In this document: piece by piece, positions 34,253-43,744 of the stretch
Layout of the letters: each line of letters starts with the position of its first letter
Position numbering within the stretch: position 1 is the stretch's first letter
NCBI GenBank assembly: GCA_019638775.1
Contig: JAHBTD010000001.1
Location: 930,001-994,000, forward strand
Origin: Fimbriimonadaceae bacterium
GTDB lineage: Bacteria > Armatimonadota > Fimbriimonadia > Fimbriimonadales > Fimbriimonadaceae
Reading direction: 5' to 3'
DNA length: 64,000 nt
The notes under the pieces: generated by a model
Database searches by the model: none
What the model was told of the DNA's origin: nothing
The model's input: the letters and a program-made list of their open reading frames with translations, nothing else
Position numbers and translations under genes: made by a program

Positions 34253-35209
34253 ATGAAACTTCCTAAGATCCCGATCTGGTCGGCACCGACGGCTTCAATC
34301 GCAGGCCCTGAACTTTGCACCGCCATCACGCAAGCAGGTGGCATGGGCGCGATGGGCCTTACATGGACGGAGCCGGAAACCGCTGGCGAGTGGGTTCGGT
34401 ATGTTCGCGAGCGAACTCAGGGTCCCTTTTTTAGCAATTTTGCCCTTCACTTCCCTCCCGATGCCCTCACGGCAGTTTTGGAAGCGGGATGTCCCTACAT
34501 CAGCTTTTCTTGGGGCGACCCTTTACCGCACATTCAGGCTGTTCGCGATGCCGGTGCGGGTTTTGGGGTGCAGGTCGTTTCTGTGTCAGGAGCTCAACGC
34601 GCGCTTAAGATTGGCGCCGATTTCATCATCTGCCAAGGCATCGAAGCCGGAGGGCACGTCCAGTCCACATCCTCCCTTCATGAGCTTCTTCCCAGAGTCG
34701 TTGAGATTGCAGGAGATACGCCCGTCATCGCAGCGGGAGGGATCGGCGATGCGAAGGCGATTCACAACGTTCTGGAACTGGGCGCAACGGGAGCGATGCT
34801 TGGGACTCGATTCGTCGCGACCCAGGAATCGCGAGCCCACGACCAATACAAGCAACTGCTCGTGGACAAGTCAGAGACCGCCTTGACCGTTTGCTTCGAA
34901 GATGGATGGCCCTATTCCGCCTCCCGCGTCATCCGCAACTCCACTTTAGAAGAATGGGAATCGGTCGGCTCACCCGCTATCGGAGAGCGGCCCCATGAAG
35001 GGGAGATTACGGGGACTACGGCTTCTGGTTATGAAATCCCTCGCTACAGCATGGTTGCCCCTCAGCAGGGAGCGACCGGCAACATCGAGGCGATGTGCCT
35101 TTATGCGGGCACCAGCATCAAAGCCATTCATGACCTGCCCAAAGCGGGCGACTTGGTGGGCAGTCTGTGGCGAGAAGTTGAGATGTTGAGATCGACCCAG
35201 GCTCACTGA
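34253..35209 (+). CDS. nitronate monooxygenase-like flavoprotein
   Basis: 318 residues. TIM-barrel signatures of the 2-nitropropane dioxygenase/enoyl reductase II family: ITQAGGMGAMG, CQGIEAGGHVQS (catalytic His), PVIAAGGIGDAKAIHNVLELGATGAMLGTRFVAT. Binds FMN and oxidises alkyl nitronates or related compounds. It begins with a conserved PIWSAPTASIAGPELCTAI. Convergent with the next gene, overlapping by 7 bases. Confidence 0.9.
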   Translation: MKLPKIPIWSAPTASIAGPELCTAITQAGGMGAMGLTWTEPETAGEWVRYVRERTQGPFFSNFALHFPPDALTAVLEAGCPYISFSWGDPLPHIQAVRDAGAGFGVQVVSVSGAQRALKIGADFIICQGIEAGGHVQSTSSLHELLPRVVEIAGDTPVIAAGGIGDAKAIHNVLELGATGAMLGTRFVATQESRAHDQYKQLLVDKSETALTVCFEDGWPYSASRVIRNSTLEEWESVGSPAIGERPHEGEITGTTASGYEIPRYSMVAPQQGATGNIEAMCLYAGTSIKAIHDLPKAGDLVGSLWREVEMLRSTQAH

Positions 35210-37197
35210 GTCTGAAGCGTTGCTTCTTTGCAGGCGTAAGTGCTGAGCGGTTCGAGATAGCACTGAGCTGTGTTTACCGTATCTCTGAACCACTTGCCAT
35301 CTGGTGAGGCGAGCGGGAACCACCAAGCGCTTGGTCTCTGGGCCGCATTGCGCAGTCCGCGCGAAGCCATGATCGCGTTTGTGACCATGCGCATGCGCTT
35401 GATTTCCGCTTCAAGTTCAATGCCTCTTCGGCGTTCGTGCAATCCGATGACTTCTGGCTGCGCGCTCATCTCTTTTTGGGCTCGGATGGAGTCGGCTATC
35501 TTTCGTCGAAGCTCGGCTTGTCTCACTCCGATCTCGCGAATGTGCTTTTCGTGGGCGGCACGTTCTTTTAGCGCCTTGGCGGTGGGTTCTTTCTCGAAGA
35601 TGTGCGCTCGGAAGTGATCGCCCTTGGCCTGTTCGGCAGTCTGCCGCTCGTCACGCACTTTCTTTTGCGCCTCGTAAAGCTTGCCGCGCTCGGCTTTGTG
35701 CTCCCGAATCCGTTCGGCAAATTGCTCAAGCTTTTCGTTGAGGTCGGCATACTCCTTGGCGAGGATGTTCCACGACCCGTACATGTGTCGGTCCAAGTAG
35801 TTGATCAAGTCGACAGGCCGCCGTAGCGTGCCAAGAGTCTCCAGGAGTTTGTCCTGCTCTGCACCCACCTCTTTCCAGCGTCCTGCAAAGCTTGGCGCGC
35901 AGAGTTCCTCCGTTCCAAACGGCTTTTGCAAGGGTGGAGGCAAACGGAACCACATCTTGCCGTTTGACAAAGCATCCCAGATTGAGAACTTGACGCGGAG
36001 GATAGGATTCAAGTCCAGGCCAATGCCGCGGTCATTCAGGGCTACGTGAAACTTGCGGGTGTACTTCACATAGCTGCTCGCGCCCTCGTGAAACACAAAA
36101 ACGAACTCTCGAGCCAGCAATCCGATGAGCGTGATGGCCTTGCCAATGAGGGTGCAATCGGTACCGAACTTCTTCTCGACCACCTGTGCAAGTTCGCAGA
36201 CACTCGTGACCGGTTGCCGCAGGCTAATGAATTGCGGTTTGGGCGTCATGATCACGATGCCTTTGTTGCCTACTCTGATGGTGCCGCGGCCCTTGCCGGG
36301 GATGACGAGGTCGAACGGAATTGCGCCGGTTCCGAAGCGGTCGAGTGTGTAGATTTCGGTGCCCGCAAGTGCGTCGTTATAGGCTTCGACGGTCTGCTGG
36401 CGCGTCTCTGGGTCGAGAAACTTGCCGAGCAGTTCAAACCGTGGGGCATCGCAGGTTTTGAGGTTGAACTGCAAGAGTTTGCGCGTTGTCGTGGATTCGA
36501 TATCGACATGTTCTCCGGCGGCAAAATCGTACAAATCGCCGAGCATGCTCTCATAAAAATCGCTGAGGCTGCCGTTCGGCACGCTCTCGACGTGGTCGCA
36601 GTACAGAGTCTTGAGCTTGTCGGCCTGACGCTCCGCCACTTTGCCATCGCTCTCTGAAAGGCAATCGAGTGTCGTATCGATAGCCCAGTGGAACGTCGAC
36701 TGCAGTTCTGGCCAGACTTCGCTCAACGGCACTTCTGCGGCGATGGGCGGGTCGTCTTCTAGCGACACGACACCACGCCACCCCCACGCCTCCGTGGCAA
36801 CGTCGAGCGCTTGCGGGCGTGTACTTTGAATGCGGTTAAGGCGAAGGCCAGCATTGACGAGGTCCTGCTTGGTCGCCATCGTCTCGGAGCCAAAGAGGGC
36901 CGAGAACTCGGCTGCGGCGCTCCAGAGGCCCTTGGTACTTGTGTCGTTGTGAGGGAATGCTTTGAATTTGCCTCGTCCCCGGGCGCTACCCGAAGGGAGC
37001 TTGGCGAAGTAGTCGGTGTCGTGGACACCGGCGATGAGTTTGCGTCCTGTACCCAGCTTTTGAGCGGCGAGAGCCACCCCCGCTTTCATCGGTTCGTCCC
37101 AAAGGACGGTCTGCCCAAGGGCCAACAACGGCACTCCGGGCGCGATCTCATCGAGCCTGGCTAATATCCTCTCCAGCGGTTCGGTACAACACCCCAT
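35203..37197 (-). CDS. large conserved-looking protein of unknown function
   Basis: 664 residues, not recognised. The N-terminal part has VPLLALGQTVLWDEPMKAG and GTGRKLIAGVHDTDYFAKLP, suggesting an alpha/beta (nucleotide- or sugar-binding) domain. A middle beta-rich region follows (IRVGNKGIVIMTPKPQFISL). A long, highly charged helical stretch, probably coiled coil, spans about 480-605, and the end is aromatic-rich (PSAWWFPLASPDGKWFRDTVN...YLEPL). No signal peptide or membrane helix, so cytosolic. Stands alone between convergent and divergent neighbours. The length and regular composition indicate a real gene; its function cannot be named. Confidence 0.8.
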   Translation of the reverse strand: MGCCTEPLERILARLDEIAPGVPLLALGQTVLWDEPMKAGVALAAQKLGTGRKLIAGVHDTDYFAKLPSGSARGRGKFKAFPHNDTSTKGLWSAAAEFSALFGSETMATKQDLVNAGLRLNRIQSTRPQALDVATEAWGWRGVVSLEDDPPIAAEVPLSEVWPELQSTFHWAIDTTLDCLSESDGKVAERQADKLKTLYCDHVESVPNGSLSDFYESMLGDLYDFAAGEHVDIESTTTRKLLQFNLKTCDAPRFELLGKFLDPETRQQTVEAYNDALAGTEIYTLDRFGTGAIPFDLVIPGKGRGTIRVGNKGIVIMTPKPQFISLRQPVTSVCELAQVVEKKFGTDCTLIGKAITLIGLLAREFVFVFHEGASSYVKYTRKFHVALNDRGIGLDLNPILRVKFSIWDALSNGKMWFRLPPPLQKPFGTEELCAPSFAGRWKEVGAEQDKLLETLGTLRRPVDLINYLDRHMYGSWNILAKEYADLNEKLEQFAERIREHKAERGKLYEAQKKVRDERQTAEQAKGDHFRAHIFEKEPTAKALKERAAHEKHIREIGVRQAELRRKIADSIRAQKEMSAQPEVIGLHERRRGIELEAEIKRMRMVTNAIMASRGLRNAAQRPSAWWFPLASPDGKWFRDTVNTAQCYLEPLSTYACKEATLQTQ

Positions 37198-37312
37198 GCA
37201 TATCCCGCGCGTTCATTGAACTATACGTCAAATGCGTGGAAGCCGTGTCAGGTTCCCTGGGACTTGGCACATTTACGAGAAAGAAGAACTGTGAGATGCG
37301 CCGACAGTGAAG

Positions 37313-39250
37313 CTAAGCGCTCACTGGTTCTTGCTTCTTGCCCGATCGACCTCGCAGGAATCCGATCAGCAGTGCGATATCGCTCGGGCGAACACCCGGC
37401 ACACGCGAAGCCTGGCCGATGGTGAGCGGCTTCACTCTTGACAGCTTATCGATAGTCTCAAAGCTCAATCCCTTGAGGCTTTGGTAATCAAACGCGGCGG
37501 GGATTTTGAGAGATTCCAGGCGTTGCGACTGGTCGGCCACCCTCTGTTGCTGTTGGAGATAGCCGTCGTACTTTGCCGCAAGCTCCACCTGTTCGCGGAC
37601 TTCCCGATTGAGATCGGGGTGATCGGAAAGGCCGACTGGAACGACTTCAAGGCCCGCCAATTCAGCCATCGTTTCCGCTTCCAAAAGCGTGAAACCTGGG
37701 CGCTTCATCAGTTCAAACAGGCTGGCGCGGTTTGTGATAGGGGAATGCCCTCGCTCTTCAATGAGTTCTTGGTGGCGGTTGGTCGTGAAGTAAGTGGTTT
37801 GCAAGGCTTCAAGACCCTTCTCGATGGACTCTTGCTTGATGTTAAACCGGGTCCAGCGCTCATCGGAACACAGGCCAATCTCCTTAGAGATGGGCGTGAG
37901 CCGCTGGTCGGCATTGTCGTGCCGGAGCAAGAGGCGATGCTCGGCCCGGGCCGTGAGCATCCGGTAGGGATCTTCCACACCCTTGGTCACCAAGTCATCG
38001 ATCATCACCCCGATAAAGCTATTGCCCCGGTCGAAAATGACTGGCTCCTCTTCGACCGCAAACCTTGCGGCATTGATGCCCGCGACGATGCCCTGCCCAG
38101 CCGCTTCTTCATAACCGCTGGTGCCGTTGAGTTGCCCCGCCAAGTACAGGCCATCGACCAATTTGGACATCAGCGTCGGATAGAGCTGGAGCGGGTCCGC
38201 CATGTCGTACTCCACCGCATAGCCATAACGAATGATCTCGACCTTCTCCATGCCTGGGATCGTACGCAGGGCGGCAAGCTGAGTCTCGGCGGGGAGGCTG
38301 GTTGAGAAACCCTGCACGTAGACCGACTCCCCATCCCAGTCCTCAATCTCCAAGAAAATCGGATGGCTGTCCTTGTCGGCAAAGCGGACGATCTTATCTT
38401 CGATACTCGGACAGTACCGGGGGCCAACGCCCTCAATCTGCCCCGAAAACATCGCACTTTCGTGGAGTCGGCTTTGCAAGAAATCGTGGGTTGCTTGATT
38501 TGTTCGGGTTTGGTGGCAGCCAAAGAGCGTGCGCTTCGGCTTTGGTTTGCCGTGAAGGAAGCTGAGAGCACCCGCTTCGGGCTCGCTCTCCATCACTTCC
38601 AACCCTTCAACATTCAGCGAGCTGAACTTCACTCGTGGCGTGGTCCCCGTTTTGAACCGGCGTAGGTTCACGCCGATGTCCTTCAAGAACGCCGAAAGCC
38701 CAAAAACAGCCTGGTCGCCATGCCGCGCCGCGACCGTCTTTTCGGCCCCCATATGGCAAAGACCGTTCAAAAACGTACCTGTAGTGAGCACTATAGAGCG
38801 GCATTCGACATCAATGAACTCTTCCGACCCAACAAGCTTGATTCTCAACCCCGTGACCTTGCCATTCTCCGAGAGCACAGTCTCAGCGATGGCCTCAATC
38901 AGTGTCAGATTGGGTTGATTGCTCAGGACCTCCTGCATAAAAAGCGGATAGTCGTTCTTGCAAACGTGGGCGCGGACGGTCTGCACGGCTGGCCCTTTGC
39001 CTGTCCCGACTCGACGAATATGGGTTAGGGTGTGGTCAGTGGCGATGCCCATCTGCCCGCCCAGAGCGTCCACTTCTCGGGCGATATGCCCCTTTGCTGG
39101 ACCACCGATGCTGCAATTGCACGGTAGGTGCCCGATGCGGTCGATCCGGAGGGTGACGCATGCTGTGTTGCGGCCCATGCGCGCTGAGGCTAGAGCCGCC
39201 TCGATGCCCGCATGTCCTGCCCCCACCACAATCACGTCGAACTTGTTCAT
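37313..39250 (-). CDS. mnmG: tRNA U34 carboxymethylaminomethyl modification enzyme
   Basis: 645 residues, full length. FAD-binding VIVVGAGHAGIEAALASARMG, CNCSIGGPAKGHIAREVDALGG, the second signature PRYCPSIEDKIVRFADKDSHPIFLE, GYEEAAGQGIVAGINAA and EDPYRMLTARAEHRLLLRHDNAD are all present. With MnmE it modifies the wobble uridine of several tRNAs in the cytosol. No mnmE or rsmG gene is adjacent. Confidence 0.97.
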   Translation of the reverse strand: MNKFDVIVVGAGHAGIEAALASARMGRNTACVTLRIDRIGHLPCNCSIGGPAKGHIAREVDALGGQMGIATDHTLTHIRRVGTGKGPAVQTVRAHVCKNDYPLFMQEVLSNQPNLTLIEAIAETVLSENGKVTGLRIKLVGSEEFIDVECRSIVLTTGTFLNGLCHMGAEKTVAARHGDQAVFGLSAFLKDIGVNLRRFKTGTTPRVKFSSLNVEGLEVMESEPEAGALSFLHGKPKPKRTLFGCHQTRTNQATHDFLQSRLHESAMFSGQIEGVGPRYCPSIEDKIVRFADKDSHPIFLEIEDWDGESVYVQGFSTSLPAETQLAALRTIPGMEKVEIIRYGYAVEYDMADPLQLYPTLMSKLVDGLYLAGQLNGTSGYEEAAGQGIVAGINAARFAVEEEPVIFDRGNSFIGVMIDDLVTKGVEDPYRMLTARAEHRLLLRHDNADQRLTPISKEIGLCSDERWTRFNIKQESIEKGLEALQTTYFTTNRHQELIEERGHSPITNRASLFELMKRPGFTLLEAETMAELAGLEVVPVGLSDHPDLNREVREQVELAAKYDGYLQQQQRVADQSQRLESLKIPAAFDYQSLKGLSFETIDKLSRVKPLTIGQASRVPGVRPSDIALLIGFLRGRSGKKQEPVSA

Positions 39251-39338
39251 CCGTTAGAGGAAAGTGTACCGGCGAACCTGGCTCACTCTTGGGCCGCTGA
39301 TAGACATGAGTCGGCTATAATTACAGCAGGACAAACAC

Positions 39339-39551
39339 ATGCACCCTCGTCAAGTTGCACCGAAGGCTTTGGAGACTCTCCAAGAACAGTCCTACGAGCA
39401 AGCCCTCGCTGAGTCGCTTGAGATGATGCGATATCTTCATGCGGCGAATTGGGATTGCATCCGACGTAGCAATCCGCAGGCCTCACCAGAGGAACTCAAG
39501 CAAATGTATTTCAAAGCATTTGTGACCAACCAACGACATCCGGTTCGCTAA
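39339..39551 (+). CDS. small protein paired with nucleotidyltransferase
   Basis: 70 residues, helical, charged: ALETLQEQSYEQALAESLEMMRYLHAANWDCIRRSNPQASPEELKQMYFKAF. No known family. Its stop is two bases before the ATG of the nucleotidyltransferase gene, so the two are cotranscribed and probably work together, possibly as a toxin-antitoxin or HEPN/MNT-like pair. That is a suggestion from arrangement only. Confidence 0.6.
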   Translation: MHPRQVAPKALETLQEQSYEQALAESLEMMRYLHAANWDCIRRSNPQASPEELKQMYFKAFVTNQRHPVR

Positions 39552-39553
39552 AG

Positions 39554-40138
39554 ATGATATTCCCAACACCGGGTGAGCTACTTGCCGATGTCGTTCGACG
39601 GCTTGATGGGGCTGGGATTGACTACTTTGTGGGGGGTTCGTTTGCTGCTATCATGTACGGCCTACGGCGTACGACTCGCGACATCGATATGGTTTTTGCT
39701 GCCCGTGCCAATACACTCTCGAAGCTCATTCAGGCCTTTTCTGGCGATTATTATGTGGATGAAGTGGCATTCGAAAGAGCGATCAAAGAGCGTGACTGTT
39801 TTAACCTAATTCACGAAGGGAGCGGCTTCCAGTTTGATGTCTTTTTTCCTCCGGAATCGAGTTTTCTGGACATGCAGTTTGAGCGCCGGATCAAGATTGC
39901 AATTCCGCTGACAGATCCGCCTGTTCAGGGGTACTTCGCCAGCCCTGAAGATACTTTGCTAGCTAAGCTATATTGGTACCGGATTTCAGGTGGTGGATCA
40001 AAAGTCCAGTGGGAGGATGCTCTTGCCATTTGTGCGGTACAGACTTCCCGACTTGACAAGGGTTATCTTCAAAGAACAGCAGCTGAGTTAGGGTTGTCCG
40101 ATCTACTTGTTCGCGTCCTGCAAGAATCTAGAGAATAA
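39554..40138 (+). CDS. nucleotidyltransferase-fold protein
   Basis: 194 residues. GIDYFVGGSFAAIMYGLRRTTRDIDMVF carries the GG(S)-x9-13-D-x-D signature of the nucleotidyltransferase superfamily, followed by QFDVFFP supplying a third acidic residue, and PEDTLLAKLYWY. This arrangement is common in AbiEii/MNT-like proteins and defence-related or toxin-antitoxin nucleotidyltransferases. Encoded directly after a 70-residue partner. Confidence 0.8.
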   Translation: MIFPTPGELLADVVRRLDGAGIDYFVGGSFAAIMYGLRRTTRDIDMVFAARANTLSKLIQAFSGDYYVDEVAFERAIKERDCFNLIHEGSGFQFDVFFPPESSFLDMQFERRIKIAIPLTDPPVQGYFASPEDTLLAKLYWYRISGGGSKVQWEDALAICAVQTSRLDKGYLQRTAAELGLSDLLVRVLQESRE

Positions 40139-40215
40139 TTTTGATGCCGTGTAAGGGGTGGATGGCTCGCCGCTTAACAGAGAGGTATAGCGGGAGTACA
40201 CCGCCATGCTTTACT

Positions 40216-41865
40216 TCAAACCTCAATCACATTCGGCACGATAAGCGGGCGCATCCCGGTCTGTTTTTGAATAAATTTGCGCAAAAGGTCGGCAATGTCA
40301 TGTCGCAGCTTGTCCACGTTCTTTAAATCGGACTTGTTCAACGCCGAAAGAGCATCCCAAACCAGATCGGACGCGCTATCCAGAGCTCCCTCAGGACCAT
40401 GGAAGCCCCTCGCCTGCACGAGCGGATCGCCCACGACTTCTCCAGCTTCAGGATCGACGGCGATTGTGACTGTAATTAAGCCTTCGCGGGAGAGGTTATG
40501 CCGGTCGCGGAGGATATCGTCGCTGACCCCCGGAGTTCCGCTGCAATCGACCAGCACACGCCCACACGCAACACGTTCGTCAAGGAAAGCGTCGTTGTCG
40601 CTAAGGACCAGAGGCACGCCATCGACCATCGTGAACAGCCGATGCTCAGGATGGCCCATGTCTTTGGCAATCTGCAAATAGAGGTGTTGGTGCCGGGGCT
40701 CACCGTGAACAGGGGCCAAGTAGAAGGGCCGCGTCAGGTTGATCATCATCTTCAGCTCTTCTTGATAGGCATGCCCGCTGACGTGAACTGGGGCGGGATA
40801 AGTGTCGTAGACAACTTTGGCCCCGAGCCGGAACAGCCGGTTCACCGTTCGCCAAATTGCGGCTTCGTTTCCGGGGATCGGGCGCGCCGAGTAGATGATC
40901 GTGTCACCCTCCATAATCCGAAGCCTGCCGTACTCTTGTTTCGACATCTGGACCAGCGCCGAAAGGGGCTCACCCTGGCTGCCGGTTGTGAGGATCGCCA
41001 GTTGATCTGCCGGATAGTCGCGAATCTGGTCGAGCTTGATGCGGGTGCCTTTGGGGATGTTGATATAGCCTAACTTCGAACACGTGTCGAGGTTATTCTC
41101 CATCCGGCGGCCTACAGCCGCGACTTTGCGTCCAGTTTCTGCGGCGACCTCGAAGACCTGCTGCATTCGGTGGATATTGCTGGCAAAAGTGGTGAGAAGA
41201 ACTCGTCCCTCTGCCTTTTCGAACACCTTTCTCAACCCTTCGGAAACGATGCTTTCCGACGGGCCCCAACCCGGACGATCCACGTTTGTGCTGTCGCTCA
41301 GAAGGAGGACAACGCCCTCCTCGCCAAGCTGTCCAAAGCGGGTGATATTGGAAAGTTTGCCGTCGACGGGGCTGAAGTCGAACTTGAAATCGCCCGTCAT
41401 GAGGATGATCCCGTGCTTGGTGCGGATCGCAAAGGAGCTATTTTCAGGGATGGAGTGGGTAACGCGGATAGGCTCAACGCTCATCGAACCGGCCTCGATC
41501 ACGTCGCCATGGGCAAAGTTGCGGAGCATAAGCCCCTTCAGGCCGACCTTCTCATCCAGCTTCGAATGGATCATCGCCATCGTAAAGTCAGAGCCGTAGA
41601 CGGGAACGTTGATCTCGCGCAGCAGGTAGGGCAGCGAACCCACGTGGTCTTCGTGGGCATGGGTGAGGAAGATTCCTCGAATCTTGTCTTTGTTTTCGAT
41701 CAGATACGTGAAATCGGGGATGACGATGTCGATGCCGGGCATCTCTTCGTTGGGGAATGCAAGTCCGCAGTCGACCACGATAATGTCGTCGTCTTGCCGG
41801 ATCACGGTGCAGTTTTTGCCGATCTCGCCCACGCCACCGAGGGCGATCACTTCAACTTTGCTCAT
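40216..41865 (-). CDS. rnj: ribonuclease J
   Basis: 549 residues, typical length. Metallo-beta-lactamase motif LTHAHEDHVGSLPYLL, MTGDFKFDFSPVDG, LLSDSTNVDRPGWGPSE (beta-CASP), TTGSQGEPLSAL, HVSGHAYQEEL and LAPVHGEPRHQ. Exo- and endoribonuclease in mRNA decay and rRNA maturation. Runs 31 bases after the stop of the upstream DUF4424-like gene. Confidence 0.96.
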   Translation of the reverse strand: MSKVEVIALGGVGEIGKNCTVIRQDDDIIVVDCGLAFPNEEMPGIDIVIPDFTYLIENKDKIRGIFLTHAHEDHVGSLPYLLREINVPVYGSDFTMAMIHSKLDEKVGLKGLMLRNFAHGDVIEAGSMSVEPIRVTHSIPENSSFAIRTKHGIILMTGDFKFDFSPVDGKLSNITRFGQLGEEGVVLLLSDSTNVDRPGWGPSESIVSEGLRKVFEKAEGRVLLTTFASNIHRMQQVFEVAAETGRKVAAVGRRMENNLDTCSKLGYINIPKGTRIKLDQIRDYPADQLAILTTGSQGEPLSALVQMSKQEYGRLRIMEGDTIIYSARPIPGNEAAIWRTVNRLFRLGAKVVYDTYPAPVHVSGHAYQEELKMMINLTRPFYLAPVHGEPRHQHLYLQIAKDMGHPEHRLFTMVDGVPLVLSDNDAFLDERVACGRVLVDCSGTPGVSDDILRDRHNLSREGLITVTIAVDPEAGEVVGDPLVQARGFHGPEGALDSASDLVWDALSALNKSDLKNVDKLRHDIADLLRKFIQKQTGMRPLIVPNVIEV

Positions 41866-41896
41866 TTATGGGAAACAGGGTACCTGTTTGAAGGTT

Positions 41897-42724
41897 CTAC
41901 TCCTTGGACCAGTCGGTGATGTGTAGGCCATAGTGCAGGCTTATGTCGTCCTTCGTGTCTGGCTCAAAGTTGGTCAGCGTCCATCGGAGAACCTTCCCAT
42001 CCCATGCGGGCTTTTGACGAGTGTTGTAAAGCATGGCTCCTTTGCCGTATCTGGTGAAGTTGATTTCTGCACCTTCTTTGAGCTTCGGCCAGGGCTTGAG
42101 GTTGACCCCGTGCTTCAGATGTGAGCTTGCGAAGGTCACCATGACATCACAACCCTCAATCTTGCCTCGCCAGCTCGCGCCGGTGTGGAGCGTGTAATCG
42201 AGTCTATAAACGTAGTCGCTTTGGTGCTCAGTCAGTTTGAACATATGAGGGGAGATCGCGAAGATGCTGGGTGTGTATTGATAGCGAACAACCACCGTAC
42301 GCGTTTGGCCCTTCTTGAATTCGACGTGTTTCACGTGCCAAGTGAGGTCAACGTCTTTCTTGTCCCGCATGAGGAAGGCCTCAACTTCTTCGCCGTCAAC
42401 CCATGTCTTGAACCACTGGAAAGCGCTCCTTGCTGCAACAGACTCGGGATGCTCCACGTTGTAGTACTTCTCCATTCCGTAGTCCGGGAAGCCCATCGGC
42501 ACTCGGCAAGCCTCTCCGTGATTCTTGAACGTGAAAGTGACTTTAACGTCGACATATTTCGGCCCGCAGTAGATCTTCACCGTCTCCCGAACCATCTGGA
42601 CGGTGCTGTGCTCAACGTTCATGAGTTGAGCGGTACCGCCGTAGGCGATATAGCCATCGTCGGCATAGCTTGAGGCTCCCAAAACAGCGGCAAGAATGAC
42701 AAACGCGCGGCGGCTTGTGTGCAT
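41897..42724 (-). CDS. secreted DUF4424-like protein
   Basis: 275 residues. The start MHTSRRAFVILAAVLGASSYA holds an SRRAFV stretch resembling a twin-arginine signal. The body is beta-rich with MVRETVKIYCGPKYVDVKVTFTFKNHG, matching the pattern of DUF4424 (exported, possibly lipid- or surface-associated). Function unknown. Same strand as the RNase J gene 31 bases downstream. Confidence 0.65.
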   Translation of the reverse strand: MHTSRRAFVILAAVLGASSYADDGYIAYGGTAQLMNVEHSTVQMVRETVKIYCGPKYVDVKVTFTFKNHGEACRVPMGFPDYGMEKYYNVEHPESVAARSAFQWFKTWVDGEEVEAFLMRDKKDVDLTWHVKHVEFKKGQTRTVVVRYQYTPSIFAISPHMFKLTEHQSDYVYRLDYTLHTGASWRGKIEGCDVMVTFASSHLKHGVNLKPWPKLKEGAEINFTRYGKGAMLYNTRQKPAWDGKVLRWTLTNFEPDTKDDISLHYGLHITDWSKE

Positions 42725-42774
42725 CAATTGTTGTATGTAGCGAATGATCGCTTCCTTCTATTCGACTATACAAT

Positions 42775-43716
42775 GTGGATGTGCAAAGAGTTGCGCGGAA
42801 GTTGGCTCTGTTTGCGGTATTTGTCGGGTTGCCCGTAAGCGCGTTTGCGAACGGCGATATGGGCCTTGCCTATCAGATGTTCGACTACCGCTATTGGTTC
42901 GCTTATGTGGCCTTTGCGGTGATCTTTGAGGCTTGGTTTATGGGCATTCGAACAGGGGTGCCATTGTACAAAGCGGGCCTGATCTCCCTTTTGGCGAACT
43001 TTGTGAGCGCGACTTTACCCATGTGCTTCTGTGTGGTCTTTCTTCACAGCGCTTTTGTTGGCACTCAGCTTAATCCGAATCCGCTTATGAACGCAGTTGC
43101 CCTACTCTTTGGGTTTGGAGTCCTCTCGGCTTTGATTGAGGGCGCAGTGTGGCAAGTTGCGGCTAAGCGCTACTTTGAGTTTTCAAGCAAGAAAATCTTT
43201 TTGCGAATGCTTCAGGCACAGATGGTCGTCGCGGCGGTGGGCTTGATTATCTTCTTGATTCCCGAGCGCCCATATTTGGGGTTGCAAAGCATGACCTATT
43301 ACAAGCGTAAGATACACATCGAATACTGCTTGAAGGATTTCGTGGCATCAATGGATGAGAATCACCGACTGCCCACTGTGAAGTCAGCTGAAGACCTCTT
43401 GAGAAGGTTTCCTGCGCCAGATGAAGAATGGTACGCGGAAGATCAGTGGGTATGCGCCTACCTCCCTGATTACACACGCTTCTCGTTCGGCCAGAACCGC
43501 AAAATCAGTTTTGAGCTAAACCCAACGGTTTCGGGATTTAATTACGACAAGCTCTTTGATGATGACACCCAGGAGATCTGGATTTTGCGAATAAGGAATC
43601 CACAGTCGGGCAATTGCGCGGGCTTTGTTCTGAATCCTAACACGAGTTTCGGAGGCAATCACACAACCGATCCGAAGCGTTTGGGCTACGAAGAGCCGAC
43701 AAAAACGCAGAAATGA
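42775..43716 (+). CDS. membrane protein with C-terminal soluble domain, unknown
   Basis: 313 residues, GTG start (a second GTG at 42781 is possible). N-terminal signal-like segment (LALFAVFVGLPVSAFA), then three or four helices to about residue 165, then a soluble domain with IEYCLKDFVASMDENHRLPTVKSAEDLLRRFP, of the kind seen in pseudopilin-like or uncharacterised secreted proteins. TATACAAT lies right before the start. Function unknown. Confidence 0.6.
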   Translation: MDVQRVARKLALFAVFVGLPVSAFANGDMGLAYQMFDYRYWFAYVAFAVIFEAWFMGIRTGVPLYKAGLISLLANFVSATLPMCFCVVFLHSAFVGTQLNPNPLMNAVALLFGFGVLSALIEGAVWQVAAKRYFEFSSKKIFLRMLQAQMVVAAVGLIIFLIPERPYLGLQSMTYYKRKIHIEYCLKDFVASMDENHRLPTVKSAEDLLRRFPAPDEEWYAEDQWVCAYLPDYTRFSFGQNRKISFELNPTVSGFNYDKLFDDDTQEIWILRIRNPQSGNCAGFVLNPNTSFGGNHTTDPKRLGYEEPTKTQK

Positions 43717-43744
43717 GTCTGTCGATTATGCAATTCTATTCAGC

